Of a DNA stretch of 46,277 nucleotides, positions 17,207 to 26,315 are shown piece after piece (position 1 is the first letter of the stretch; the number at the start of each line of letters is the position of its first letter). The notes below the pieces were generated by a model. The model worked only from the letters and a program-made list of their open reading frames with translations, searched no databases and was not told the origin of the DNA. Source of the DNA: an uncultured Faecalicatena sp. GTDB lineage: Bacteria > Bacillota > Clostridia > Lachnospirales > Lachnospiraceae. Location: assembly GCA_948468385.1 (NCBI GenBank), contig CAOKHZ010000031.1:1-46277 (forward strand), read 5' to 3'. Position numbers and translations under genes: made by a program.

Positions 17207-17947
17207 TTACAGCAACGTCTCCAAAATTTCCAGTGAATTGAACCTTTTTTCCACGTACACGTCACAGTACCTGCCCATCACCCGTTCCAACTCTCCAAGC
17301 ACTTCTTCTGTCACCAAAAAGGTATATAACCGCTCAATTTTACTGCTTTCTATGTATTGCATGCTATATAATGTGGAGGGATGGAGCTTCACGCCGTCTA
17401 TCACGTCAATATCACACTCGTTGCAGACAAGGCCTCCTTTTTTTACGGAAAATACCGCCGGCCGCTCTTTGTTACCGCAACACACGCATCCCCCGACCTG
17501 CGGCCCCACCCCGTTAATGTACAACGCCCGCAACTCGAAGATGCACCGTACCAGGCGATTGGGAATTCGCTCGTTCGTCAACGCCCTCATCGTCTGGTAA
17601 AGAAGCTTTAGCATTTCCCGCTCATCATTCGCCTCACGCGTATAATAATTGGTAAATTCCAAAAAATAAAATCCATAACAAGCTCCTATCATGTCCTGAC
17701 GTAGTTCGGCAAAATAATTACTGATATTGGCCGACCGTATCGTGTAAGAGCTACGCCCCACAAAAAGGACGAATTCACCAAAAGAAAGAGGGTTCACCGC
17801 CCCCGCCAAGGGATTGTTTGGTTTTCTCGCCCCTTTGGCAAATGCGGAGATTTTCCCCTCTTCCTTCGTCAATATCACGACCCTTCGGTCATACTCTCCA
17901 ATTGGTGCCGTGGACAGCACCATTCCCGTCACTGTGATTTGGTTCAT
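17207..17947 (-). CDS. recO: DNA repair protein RecO
   Basis: 246 residues. It assists RecR in loading RecA onto SSB-coated single-stranded DNA. It has an N-terminal OB fold (VTGMVLSTAPIGEYDRRVVIL, KGARKPNNPLAG), a helical middle, and a zinc site formed by CVCCGN and a later CNEC. Start MNQITVTGMV (ATG 17945-17947). It overlaps the YqzL-like gene upstream by 59 bp. The order era-yqzL-recO is conserved in Firmicutes. Confidence 0.94.
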   Translation of the reverse strand: MNQITVTGMVLSTAPIGEYDRRVVILTKEEGKISAFAKGARKPNNPLAGAVNPLSFGEFVLFVGRSSYTIRSANISNYFAELRQDMIGACYGFYFLEFTNYYTREANDEREMLKLLYQTMRALTNERIPNRLVRCIFELRALYINGVGPQVGGCVCCGNKERPAVFSVKKGGLVCNECDIDVIDGVKLHPSTLYSMQYIESSKIERLYTFLVTEEVLGELERVMGRYCDVYVEKRFNSLEILETLL

Positions 17948-18068
17948 CCTTTCTGATACCGCCTTTGTCCTCCTCGCCGCCGGCGTGCCCGTAAACTTCC
18001 ATCTTGTATCCCAGATAATCACACACGCCGCCGGTTTTTAAAAATTCATTCCAGTACTGCTGCTCCAT
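17889..18068 (-). CDS. YqzL-like small protein
   Basis: 59 residues starting at MEQQYWNEFLKTGGVCDYLG, where the W-x2-F-x-TG-x3-YL pattern matches YqzL (in Bacillus about 47 residues) found between era and recO. The start ATG has AGAGGTG 6 bases upstream. The C-terminal half (glycine-, glutamate- and lysine-rich) is unlike YqzL and lies inside recO in another frame. A lost stop codon may have lengthened it. Confidence 0.65.
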   Translation of the reverse strand: MEQQYWNEFLKTGGVCDYLGYKMEVYGHAGGEEDKGGIRKDEPNHSDGNGAVHGTNWRV

Positions 18069-18205
18069 TCGGTTCACCTCTTCATATGTGTTTTTTGCCA
18101 CCGCAATCCTGATATCATTTAGGTTCTCCGATTGAAGCCTGCTTATACCACGTAAAATCTACCAGTAAAATTCTCCTGAAAGTGCCTTGACAAATCATCA
18201 TTCGA

Positions 18206-18246
18206 CATAGCCACCGCTATGCCTCATTCTTCCGCCTTGCAGAATG
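18206..18246. repeat. Two tandem hairpins in the era-yqzL gap
   Basis: CATAGC/GCTATG with a CACC loop (18206-18221) is followed by CATTCT/AGAATG with a 10-base loop (18225-18246). The second arm can also pair with a following TTCAT. The whole 18069-18292 gap (224 bp) has no convincing gene and no T-run, so this is a palindromic insert or an RNA processing site rather than a standard terminator. Confidence 0.5.
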
Positions 18247-18292
18247 AAAATTCATCCTGCGCCATTTAGCTGAAAGTAATCAGGCCAGTACA

Positions 18293-19192
18293 CTAATCGG
18301 TTTCTGGAACATAACCAAAGTTTTTCATCAAGTAATCGCTGTCCCGCCAGTTTTTCTGCACTTTCACCCACAGCTTCAGATTCACCTTGCAGTCCAGCAT
18401 CCGCTCGATTTCATAGCGCGCCGTGCTGCCGATTTTTTTGAGCATCGCGCCTTGTTTCCCGATGATGATGCCCTTATGGGAATCCCGCTCGCAAATAATC
18501 GTGGCATCAATCTGCATCACCTTTTTTTCCTTTTTCATACGGTCAATGGCTACCGCGATGCCGTGCGGAATTTCATCCTGCAGGCAGTGCAATGCTTTCT
18601 CCCGAATCAGTTCGGCCACGATTTGCCGTTCCGGCTGGTCCGTTATCGTATCCTCGTCATAAAACCGCGGCCCATACGGCAGATATTGCAGGATGACCTT
18701 CACCAATTCATCCGTGTTTTCCCCGCTGCGCGCCGACACCGGGACGATGGCGGCAAAGTCATACGCCTTGCGGTACGCGTCAATGCTTAAAAACACGTCC
18801 TCCTTCTTTACCATGTCCGTCTTGTTGATGACCAAAATGACCGGGGTCTTCACGCGCCCCAGTTGGTCAATGATATGACGCTCGCCAGCCCCGATAAAAG
18901 TTGACGGTTCGACCAGCCACAGCACCACGTCCACCTCGTCAAGCGAGCGTTCGGCAATATTTACCATATAAGCGCCCAACTTATTCTTCGCCTTGTGGAT
19001 GCCCGGCGTGTCAACGAACACGACCTGCCCTTCCTCGGTCGTCAAAACCGTCCGGATGCGGTTGCGCGTCGTCTGCGGTTTATTGGACGTAATGGCGATT
19101 TTCTGTCCAACCAGGTAATTCATCAACGTGGACTTTCCGACGTTCGGCCGTCCGATTAGCGTCACAAAACCGGACTTATAATTTTCTTCCAT
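18293..19192 (-). CDS. era: GTPase Era
   Basis: 299 residues. It binds the 3' end of 16S rRNA and helps 30S subunit maturation. G motifs are IGRPNVGKST (P-loop, residues 13-22), DTPGIH, NKTD and SAR. The C-terminal KH domain shows IICERDSHKGIIIGKQGAML and the ending LWVKVQKNWRDSD. The start is ATG 19190-19192 with GGGAG 7 bases upstream; a longer frame adds a basic extension without a ribosome site. Confidence 0.97.
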   Translation of the reverse strand: MEENYKSGFVTLIGRPNVGKSTLMNYLVGQKIAITSNKPQTTRNRIRTVLTTEEGQVVFVDTPGIHKAKNKLGAYMVNIAERSLDEVDVVLWLVEPSTFIGAGERHIIDQLGRVKTPVILVINKTDMVKKEDVFLSIDAYRKAYDFAAIVPVSARSGENTDELVKVILQYLPYGPRFYDEDTITDQPERQIVAELIREKALHCLQDEIPHGIAVAIDRMKKEKKVMQIDATIICERDSHKGIIIGKQGAMLKKIGSTARYEIERMLDCKVNLKLWVKVQKNWRDSDYLMKNFGYVPETD

Positions 19193-19254
19193 AAATTTTC
19201 TCCCATTCCGTGACAATCCGGCCAAAGCCGGACCGTCACCTTGTTTCGCGCTTC

Positions 19255-22182
19255 TCAAAAGAGGTTTCTTATCTCCTGAAACAGCTCTTTTTGTTCCTCG
19301 ATTTTTTCCTCGCCGCCGATGACGCACAACTGGTCGGCGCGAAGCACCGCCGCCACCACGTCCGAAAGCTTGCGGACGTCCTCCTGGCCGGCACCCAAAA
19401 TCTGCGCGCGCTCCTTTTCAATCATCTCCGCGGTAACATGGTTCATGAACAAGTTCATCGAACGGTCGCCCTTCGCCGCCGGAGTCATCGGGCGGTCGAT
19501 ATTGCTGATGGTTCCGATGACGTACTTGGTCATCTCCCGCTCGTCCGCCGTGAAATCTTTCAAATACTCCACGACCCCGTCGTACACGTCGAGCGTCCGT
19601 TCCAGGTTCGGATCACGATAGGAGACAAGGAAGCCTTCCCCGATACGGTTGAATCCGCTCATGCAGCCATACGCGCCGCCCTTGACGCGGATGTTCTGCC
19701 ACAAATAATCATAACTCAAAATTACCTTCAAAATCTGCAGCGCGCCGTTATATTCCGCTCCCTGGTCAATAAAATTGCCGGCCTTCGCCACGTATTGTAC
19801 CTTGGAGGACGTTTTGAAGCCCTCGTTGCGCTTCTCACAATGCATGATACAACGCGTCTCCTCCGCCAGTTCCTCCTGATGCAGGTTTTCCTTCAATTTA
19901 CGCACATTCTCCTGCGCCGCCGCAAGTCCTTCCGGCGCCGACGTATAACTCACCATCATGTTGTCGGCCCGGAAAATGAGCGCCGCAAGCTCTTGCAGGT
20001 TCTGAATCAATTCTGCCTTTTTCTCCTCGAAATGCTCCTCCACCTCTTTCACCACCTGATAGAAGCCGATTCCATCCGTGTCATCCTTGAATTTGGATAT
20101 CGGGGAGGCATAAGAGCCCGCGCGCAATACCGCCGTCGTATGACCGGAGGACAAAAAGCCCATCTGCAGCCTGGACTTGAGCATCGAAAGTATTTCTTTC
20201 AAGCGTTTCTCATCATCCAATTTCGATTCCATCAGTATTTCCCGCATCATGGAAAACAAGACGTCCATCTTGGGATATAGAGCCTTGCCCTTTATCTCGA
20301 ACATTGCCCCAAACTCTTTTTCCTTCACCTTGGTCACGTCGGGGTATACTTCCAAAGACATGCCGATGCCGCCCGTGTGAACGTTGATTTCATTGAACAG
20401 CTCGCCATATTCATAATGCGTCGTGTCGATGATTCCCAACACGGACTGCAAAATCCCCACGTAGGGCAGCTTTTCCTCCGGCACCGCGGCCAGGTCGAAC
20501 ATCAGCGCGACGTAGCCGATTCCGTTCGTCTCCACCGGATGGTGCACGAGCGGGATTCCCTCGACCTGGCCCGGCTCGTTATAAATCGGGGCGATGTCCG
20601 GGGAAATGTCCCCTCTCTCCAGCACCGGTATCCTCTCCACGTCCTCCTTCGCGTCTTCCGACTCCTGATAGTCTGCCAATGCAGCCGTATCCGTCACCAA
20701 TTTTTCAATTTCTTCCTCTCCCAAAGAATCCTTGTAATTTTGCAGCTTCTCTTCCAGTTCCTTGTCCAAGCGCGCCGTCCGGCCGCGCTCCGGCTTCAAC
20801 ACGATGATGCTCCCATGCTTGTTGTCCAAAAGCCATGTTTGAATCAATTGCTCAAAATATCCCTTGTCCACCTGGCCTTTCAGGAACTCGAACGTGTCCA
20901 ATGCCTTGATATGAATGAACGGCTTCGTCTCGTCATACAACCAACTGTCAAACAACTGTAGTCCGTACATCAGACCCTTCGGATAATTGCCGAAATCCGC
21001 CTCGCGGAAGCGAAATTCATAATAATTGATTCCCGCCAGCAGGGCCTTTTTGTCCATCCCCTCGGACACGATTTTCCTTAACGTCCCTTCTATCGTCTCC
21101 ACGAATTGTTCTTTTTGCCCGGCGTCCGCGTTCTTGGCAATGACGGAAAACATCGGCTGGAAAATCCCGTTGTCATAAGATCCCATGATGTCCTTGCCAA
21201 TCCCTGCATCCACCAGCACCTTCTTAAGCGGCGCGCCCGGCGCGGACAAAAGCGCGTAATCCAAAATCTGGAACGCTAAGTACAGCTTCTCGTCCAGACT
21301 GGTTCCAATTGCCTTGTTATAAGAAAGGAACGTGTTTTCCTCCTCCGGTTCCTCACTGGAAACAGAATACGTCTCCTCGATTTCCCTCATCACCTTAAAC
21401 GGCTCCTGATAAGCGATTTCCGAATTCACCGAAATGTTCGTGAAATTGCTCAAATATTCCTTGTCAAGCCAAAGAAGCTTCTCCTCCATGTCCATGTCGC
21501 CATAGAGGTAAATGTAGCTATTGGCCGGATGATAATATGTTCTGTGAAAATCAAGGAACTCCTCATATGTCAACTGCGGAATCACGTCCGGGTCTCCACC
21601 GGACTCATAGGCATACGTCGTATCTGGAAATAAGGAATTCAGGTTCATACGCTCTAACACGCTTTCCGGCGAAGAAAACGCCCCCTTCATCTCATTGTAC
21701 ACGACCCCGTTGTACGAAAGCTTGTCCTCTGCCGATTCCAACTGATAGCTCCAGCCCTCCTGCCGGAAAATTTCCTCATGCCGGTAAATGTTCGGATAAA
21801 ACACCGCGTCCATGTAAATATGCATCAGGTTCTGGAAATCCTTGTCGTTGCAGCTGGCAACCGGATATACCGTCTTGTCCGGATACGTCATGGCATTTAA
21901 AAACGTGTTCAGGGAACCCTTGACCAGTTCGACGAACGGATCCTTTATCGGGAAGTTTTTTGAACCACACAAGACAGAATGCTCCATAATGTGGGCCACG
22001 CCGGTGCTGTCGTGTGGCGTGGTTCGAAATCCGACCGTGAACACCTTGTTCTCATCGTCATTTTCAATCAGTAAAATACGGGCACCGCTCTTTTTGTGCT
22101 TTAGCAGAACCCCTTTTGACTTGATGTCCGACAAGTCCTCGGTTTGTAATAACTCATATGCCTCCAAACGTTCCATATTCAT
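19255..22182 (-). CDS. M16C-family zinc peptidase (insulinase / presequence-protease type)
   Basis: 975 residues, standard for M16C. It carries the inverted zinc motif HIMEH (residues 64-68) followed by SVLCGSKNFP and KGSLNTFLNAMTYPDKTVYP, with the third ligand expected in the VVYNEMKGAFSSPE region. The C-terminal half repeats the fold without the motif, forming the usual clam-shell chamber for unfolded peptides. There is no signal peptide, so it is cytosolic. The ribosome site GAGAGG is 12 bases before ATG 22182; alternatives at 22209 and 22176 cannot be excluded. Confidence 0.93.
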   Translation of the reverse strand: MNMERLEAYELLQTEDLSDIKSKGVLLKHKKSGARILLIENDDENKVFTVGFRTTPHDSTGVAHIMEHSVLCGSKNFPIKDPFVELVKGSLNTFLNAMTYPDKTVYPVASCNDKDFQNLMHIYMDAVFYPNIYRHEEIFRQEGWSYQLESAEDKLSYNGVVYNEMKGAFSSPESVLERMNLNSLFPDTTYAYESGGDPDVIPQLTYEEFLDFHRTYYHPANSYIYLYGDMDMEEKLLWLDKEYLSNFTNISVNSEIAYQEPFKVMREIEETYSVSSEEPEEENTFLSYNKAIGTSLDEKLYLAFQILDYALLSAPGAPLKKVLVDAGIGKDIMGSYDNGIFQPMFSVIAKNADAGQKEQFVETIEGTLRKIVSEGMDKKALLAGINYYEFRFREADFGNYPKGLMYGLQLFDSWLYDETKPFIHIKALDTFEFLKGQVDKGYFEQLIQTWLLDNKHGSIIVLKPERGRTARLDKELEEKLQNYKDSLGEEEIEKLVTDTAALADYQESEDAKEDVERIPVLERGDISPDIAPIYNEPGQVEGIPLVHHPVETNGIGYVALMFDLAAVPEEKLPYVGILQSVLGIIDTTHYEYGELFNEINVHTGGIGMSLEVYPDVTKVKEKEFGAMFEIKGKALYPKMDVLFSMMREILMESKLDDEKRLKEILSMLKSRLQMGFLSSGHTTAVLRAGSYASPISKFKDDTDGIGFYQVVKEVEEHFEEKKAELIQNLQELAALIFRADNMMVSYTSAPEGLAAAQENVRKLKENLHQEELAEETRCIMHCEKRNEGFKTSSKVQYVAKAGNFIDQGAEYNGALQILKVILSYDYLWQNIRVKGGAYGCMSGFNRIGEGFLVSYRDPNLERTLDVYDGVVEYLKDFTADEREMTKYVIGTISNIDRPMTPAAKGDRSMNLFMNHVTAEMIEKERAQILGAGQEDVRKLSDVVAAVLRADQLCVIGGEEKIEEQKELFQEIRNLF

Positions 22183-22241
22183 TTCGTACCAATTCCTCTC
22201 TTTCTTCATGTCATGTATGATCATGCTGCCAGTCACGGCCG

Positions 22242-22385
22242 CTTTGCGCATGCGTGCAAAGTTCCGCGTGCGATGGCAGACAATTCGCGGCGGCTACGGC
22301 GGCCGCCTTGCGCATGCGCGCAAAGTTCCGCGGCATCCACGATACGTCAGCCGACTGCCAGAAACACTTCGCATATGCGCGAAGT
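22242..22385. repeat. Cluster of three REP-like palindromes
   Basis: Three near-palindromes lie in the gap between the M16C gene and the DUF1667 gene: CTTTGCGCATGCGTGCAAAG (22242-22261), CTTGCGCATGCGCGCAAAG (22307-22325) and CTTCGCATATGCGCGAAG (22368-22385). The first two are followed by TTCCGCG. Spacing is about 61-65 bp. The GC content is higher than in the flanks. They may be repetitive extragenic palindromes or a protein-binding array. Confidence 0.7.
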
Positions 22386-22392
22386 CCCGTCC

Positions 22393-22761
22393 TCAACGGG
22401 CATCCACGTTTCCCGTCGCCACGAGCGCCACGCCGGTTCCGGCGATATCGGGCAAAATCACGTCCCCGACGGCGATGGGAGCCGCCACGGCCAACTTGCG
22501 GATCTCCCCCATGCAATCAAAAATCTTTCCCTTGGGAACGTCCTCCTTCGTCTTGACTGACACCATGTGCCGCATGCCACCCTCCACACGGACGGTCGAC
22601 GTCACGATGCGGGTGGGGCAAGTCAATTCTTTGCGCGCGTACGCGTCCCCGCGCGGACAAGTATTTCCCTTTATGGACACGATTTCGCCATCCTCATTCT
22701 GCTCGGCCTCCATCTGGCATCCCAGAGGACAACCGATACAAATCAATTGTCTTTTGCTCAT
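22393..22761 (-). CDS. DUF1667 protein of module A
   Basis: 122 residues. Cysteine pattern CIGCPLGCQM near the N-terminus and NTCPRGDAYARKEL later, four cysteines suited to an iron-sulfur cluster or zinc. The central VRVEGGM.HMVSVKT and the VPKGKIFDCMGEI motif are typical of DUF1667, which accompanies GlpA-like and FAD-oxidoreductase genes and probably serves as a small electron-transfer or assembly subunit. The ATG follows directly on the stop of the FAD-oxidoreductase gene, with GGAGG inside it. Confidence 0.9.
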   Translation of the reverse strand: MSKRQLICIGCPLGCQMEAEQNEDGEIVSIKGNTCPRGDAYARKELTCPTRIVTSTVRVEGGMRHMVSVKTKEDVPKGKIFDCMGEIRKLAVAAPIAVGDVILPDIAGTGVALVATGNVDAR

Positions 22762-24102
22762 TTATTTTTCCTCCACCCTGATTTCCAGACAATACGAGCT
22801 TGTCCCCGGCTCAACACACTCCAGCAGTTGTTCTTTCTTTAACTTTAACTGTTCCATCTCGCCGGGTGCCATGACCGGACGCTTCTTCGACGCAATCTGC
22901 CTGCCATTCAAATATGCGCGGATAAAACAGTTTTTATACACGTCGCCCACGCGGAAACGAACCACCTGCTCCGGCTGCATGCGCGCCAGACGAACGTGGG
23001 ACGGCACGGTATAACGAACGCCTGACAAAGGCTTGATTTCGATTTCAATTTCGGCCTCCTTCGCGTCGCCTTCCGCCGCTTCCATCCGCTTGACGTAAGC
23101 GGCGGCATTTTTCCCGGCCAGCGCCGCTTCCTCCGACACGAAGTCAACCAAATCATGTACGTGCAGCACGTTTCCGCAGGCGAAAACCCCGCCGACGTTC
23201 GTCTCCAGGCTTTCGTTGACAATCGGTCCCGACGTGACCGGGCTAAGTTCCACGCCCAATCCGGCGGAAAGCTCGTTCTCCGGCAGAAGCCCCACGGACA
23301 AGAGCAACGTGTCACACTCGTAGGTCTCCTCCGTCCCGGCAATCGGCCGCCGGTTCTCGTCCACCTGCGCCAACGTCACGCTTTCCACGCGCTCCTTGCC
23401 CGAAATGTCCACGACCGTATGGCTTAACTTCAACGAGATGCCATAATCGTCAAGGCACTGGACGATGTTTCGCTTCAACCCGCCGGAATACGGCATCAAT
23501 TCCGCCACGACCAGGACTTTCGCCCCCTCCAGGGTCATGCGCCGCGCCATGATGAGGCCGATGTCACCGGAACCCAGAATCACGACGCGCCTCCCGGGCA
23601 GGTAGCCTTGCATGTTGACCAGCCGTTGCGCCGTTCCCGCGGAATAAATTCCCGCCGGGCGATACCCGGGGATGTTAAGCGCCCCCCTCGGCCGCTCCCG
23701 ACAGCCCATCGCCAGGATGACCGTGCGCGCGGCAACCTGGTACATTCCGTCCGCGCGGCTCATGGCCGTCACATATTTCATGGGACGCGCGGAAGGCTCC
23801 CGCGTCGCGTTCGCGTCGCGCCCCGAATCCACGCCGATGTCCATCACCATCGTATTTAGGCGGCATTCAATCCCCCGCTCCCTTACTTGTTTGATAAAGC
23901 GGTCGGCATACTCCGGCCCCGTCAATTCCTCTTTGAACGTGTGGAGGCCGAACCCGTTGTGGATGCACTGGTTCAAAATGCCGCCCGGCTCTCTGTCACG
24001 CTCCAAGATCAAAATACGCCTCGCGCCATCATCGAAAGCCGCCACTGCCGCCGCCAGCCCCGCCGGCCCGGCACCGATTATCACGATATCGTACTGCCTC
24101 AT
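22762..24102 (-). CDS. NAD(P)/FAD-dependent oxidoreductase of module A
   Basis: 446 residues. N-terminal FAD Rossmann motif IVIIGAGPAGLAAA, a GGILNQCIHNGFG segment typical of these GlpA partners, ILAMGCRERPRG, and a second dinucleotide motif VVILGSGDIGLIMARRM for NAD(P). The C-terminal GVFACGNVLHVHDLVD closes the FAD site. It probably passes electrons from the GlpA-like subunit to NAD or another acceptor. Its ATG overlaps the TGA of the GlpA-like gene by four bases. Confidence 0.9.
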   Translation of the reverse strand: MRQYDIVIIGAGPAGLAAAVAAFDDGARRILILERDREPGGILNQCIHNGFGLHTFKEELTGPEYADRFIKQVRERGIECRLNTMVMDIGVDSGRDANATREPSARPMKYVTAMSRADGMYQVAARTVILAMGCRERPRGALNIPGYRPAGIYSAGTAQRLVNMQGYLPGRRVVILGSGDIGLIMARRMTLEGAKVLVVAELMPYSGGLKRNIVQCLDDYGISLKLSHTVVDISGKERVESVTLAQVDENRRPIAGTEETYECDTLLLSVGLLPENELSAGLGVELSPVTSGPIVNESLETNVGGVFACGNVLHVHDLVDFVSEEAALAGKNAAAYVKRMEAAEGDAKEAEIEIEIKPLSGVRYTVPSHVRLARMQPEQVVRFRVGDVYKNCFIRAYLNGRQIASKKRPVMAPGEMEQLKLKKEQLLECVEPGTSSYCLEIRVEEK

Positions 24103-25538
24103 CGTGCCGCCTCCTTTCTTCCCCCGGTAATCATCCGCGAATTTGCCCCGCTCTTCGTCAGTTCTTCCATCGGTATGCCAAGCTCCCGATGCAAAATCTC
24201 CATCACGCGCGGCGAGCAAAAACCGGACTGGCACCTGCCCATGCCGGCGCGAGTCCTTCGTTTCACGCCGTCCAACGACTTTGCGCCAAGCGGTCGGTGA
24301 ATTGCGTCCAGGATTTCCCCCTCGGAAATCATTTCGCAACGGCAAATAATGTTTCCATACGCCGGTTGCCCCTTTATCAGACGGTTTCGCTCCTCCATCG
24401 TAAGCAATGCCGGATTTAAGATGCCCTTCCGCCTCGGCTCAAACCCAGGGTTGTCCACCAGATTTAATTTTTCCTGCAACATGCCCGCCACCATCACGCC
24501 GATTGCCGGGGCACTGGTAAGTCCCGGAGACTCGATTCCGGCACAGTCGATAAACCCTGGCGCGTCCTCCAGTTCTTTGATAATGAACTCGTGTCCGTCC
24601 TCGTGGGCGCGTAATCCGGCAAAGCTGGTAATCACGTTTCGAAGAGACAAGCTTTGTACGCTAATCCCCGCCTTCTCAAAAATGCTTGCCAAGCCCTCCG
24701 CCGTCGTGTTCGTCCCCTCCTTGTCCGGGATGTCCGTCGCCGTCGGTCCTGCCAACAGATTCCCATGGGCCGTCGGCGTAATCAGGATGCCCTTGCCATA
24801 CTTGCCCGGAAGGGAAAATATCGTGTGCGAAACCTGTCCTGCCGCGCTCTTGTCCAACAGCAGGTACTCCCCCTTTCGCGGGGTGATGTGGATCTTGTCC
24901 GCGCTGACCATGTTGTGAAACACGTCCGCATAGACCCCTGCGGCATTGACCACGTAACGTGTCTCATAATCGCCATTCGAAGTCTTGATGACGAACCCGC
25001 GCTCCTGACGCGCGATTTCCAACACTTCCGTGTCAAACCGAAATTCCACGCCGTTCGTATGCGCGTTCTCCGCAAGGGCGATATTTAGTCCAAACGGGCA
25101 GACAATCCCTGCCGTCGGCGCATAAAGAACCGAGTCCATGTCCTTGGACAAATTGCCCTCCTCCCGCACGGCTTCCTCATAAGACAGAATCTGCAAATCT
25201 TCCACGCCATTCTTTTGCCCACGCTCGAAAAGCTCCTCCAGCTTCGGCCGCGACTCCTTGTCCATACAGACCACGTAGGAGCCCGTCTGCCGAAACGGGA
25301 AATCCAACTCCTCGGACAAAGCCTTCATCCTGCGGTTGCCCTCCACGTTCAGCTTCGCCATCAAGCTGCCCGGCCTCGCGTCATAACCGGCATGGACGAT
25401 GCCGCTGTTGGCCTTGGAAGTCCCACAGCAGACATCCTCCTCTTTCTCCAAAACGCAAAACTTGCCCCGATAACGTGACAGTTCCCGGGCGATGGCACTG
25501 CCGCTTACGCCCGCCCCGATAATAACGACATCGTACAT
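24099..25538 (-). CDS. GlpA-like FAD-dependent dehydrogenase of module A, with BFD-like [2Fe-2S] domain
   Basis: 479 residues. It has an N-terminal FAD motif DVVIIGAGVSGSAIAREL and then the DAO/GlpA fold with GTSKANSGIVHAGYDA, VNAAGVYAD and IESPGLTSAPAIG. The C-terminal domain carries CRCEMISEGEI (about residues 399-401) and GMGRCQSGFC (about 435-440), a CxC...CxxxxC cluster site of the bacterioferritin-associated-ferredoxin type. Likely substrate is glycerol-3-phosphate or a related 2-hydroxy compound, by family. Start at MYDVVIIG with GAGGG/AAAGG upstream. First gene of a three-gene operon. Confidence 0.88.
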   Translation of the reverse strand: MYDVVIIGAGVSGSAIARELSRYRGKFCVLEKEEDVCCGTSKANSGIVHAGYDARPGSLMAKLNVEGNRRMKALSEELDFPFRQTGSYVVCMDKESRPKLEELFERGQKNGVEDLQILSYEEAVREEGNLSKDMDSVLYAPTAGIVCPFGLNIALAENAHTNGVEFRFDTEVLEIARQERGFVIKTSNGDYETRYVVNAAGVYADVFHNMVSADKIHITPRKGEYLLLDKSAAGQVSHTIFSLPGKYGKGILITPTAHGNLLAGPTATDIPDKEGTNTTAEGLASIFEKAGISVQSLSLRNVITSFAGLRAHEDGHEFIIKELEDAPGFIDCAGIESPGLTSAPAIGVMVAGMLQEKLNLVDNPGFEPRRKGILNPALLTMEERNRLIKGQPAYGNIICRCEMISEGEILDAIHRPLGAKSLDGVKRRTRAGMGRCQSGFCSPRVMEILHRELGIPMEELTKSGANSRMITGGRKEAAR

Positions 25539-25622
25539 ACCTTTCCCTCTTTTCGTTTGTTTTTTGTTGCCATTCACGGTAACTTTTTCTTAATCATAAT
25601 CTACACCATTATGACAATATCT

Positions 25623-26243
25623 TCAAGATGTTTTCTGCGACATTTTCTTTAATATGTACTGTACAATCCAGACCATCGCCCCGCCAATCAAAAGAATCCT
25701 TATCACCGCGGCATATTTTTCCAGCCAAACGAGCACGGTATCCCAAGAGGCCCCGAGCATCGCCCCCAACGACACCAGCAAAACGTTCCACGCCGTGCTT
25801 CCGATTACCGTATAGAGCAAAAATATCGGCATCGGCACTTGCGCCATTCCTGCCGGAACCGACACCAGGCTACGGATGATGGGGACGCAGCGTCCAAACA
25901 AAATCGCCTTTTTCCCCTTCTGCTCGAACCACTGCATGGTACGTTCCATCTCCTCCTTGTCAAAGCCAAGCCACTTAAATAACTTGCTATCCGAAAAACG
26001 TGCCAGCCTGGCCGGCGTCAGGGACGCTCCCGCCCCATACAGCACCAACGCGCCAATCGTGGAACCCAGCGTGGAAAATATCACCACGCCTGGCACGCTC
26101 AACCTGGTGTACGTCGTCATGAACCCGCCGAACGTGAGAATCACCTCGGACGGAATCGGCGGAAAAATATTTTCAACGGCAATCAAGAAACAAACCCCAA
26201 GATAACCGTAAGTATCCATAATGTGAATCATCAACTCCTGCAT
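25623..26243 (-). CDS. DedA-family membrane protein
   Basis: 206 residues with about five hydrophobic segments. DedA signatures are ENIFPPIPSEVIL near the N-terminus and FGRCVPIIRSLVSVPAGMA in the middle, followed by GSTAWN. Members act in membrane homeostasis; some are lipid-carrier (undecaprenyl phosphate) flippases. The ribosome site is weak (GGGG 8 bases before the ATG). It stands between module A and the dihydrouridine synthase gene and is probably unrelated to either. Confidence 0.92.
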   Translation of the reverse strand: MQELMIHIMDTYGYLGVCFLIAVENIFPPIPSEVILTFGGFMTTYTRLSVPGVVIFSTLGSTIGALVLYGAGASLTPARLARFSDSKLFKWLGFDKEEMERTMQWFEQKGKKAILFGRCVPIIRSLVSVPAGMAQVPMPIFLLYTVIGSTAWNVLLVSLGAMLGASWDTVLVWLEKYAAVIRILLIGGAMVWIVQYILKKMSQKTS

Positions 26244-26315
26244 CTGTCAAACCCCGTTTTTTATATTTCCTTCGTATAAAATATATGTGGGGTAAGGGGG
26301 AAAATATACTACTTT

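Noticed and set aside
19210-20280. A 356-codon open frame opposite the M16C peptidase gene
   Set aside because: Same reasoning: shadow of a well-supported gene, with no ribosome site or recognisable domain.
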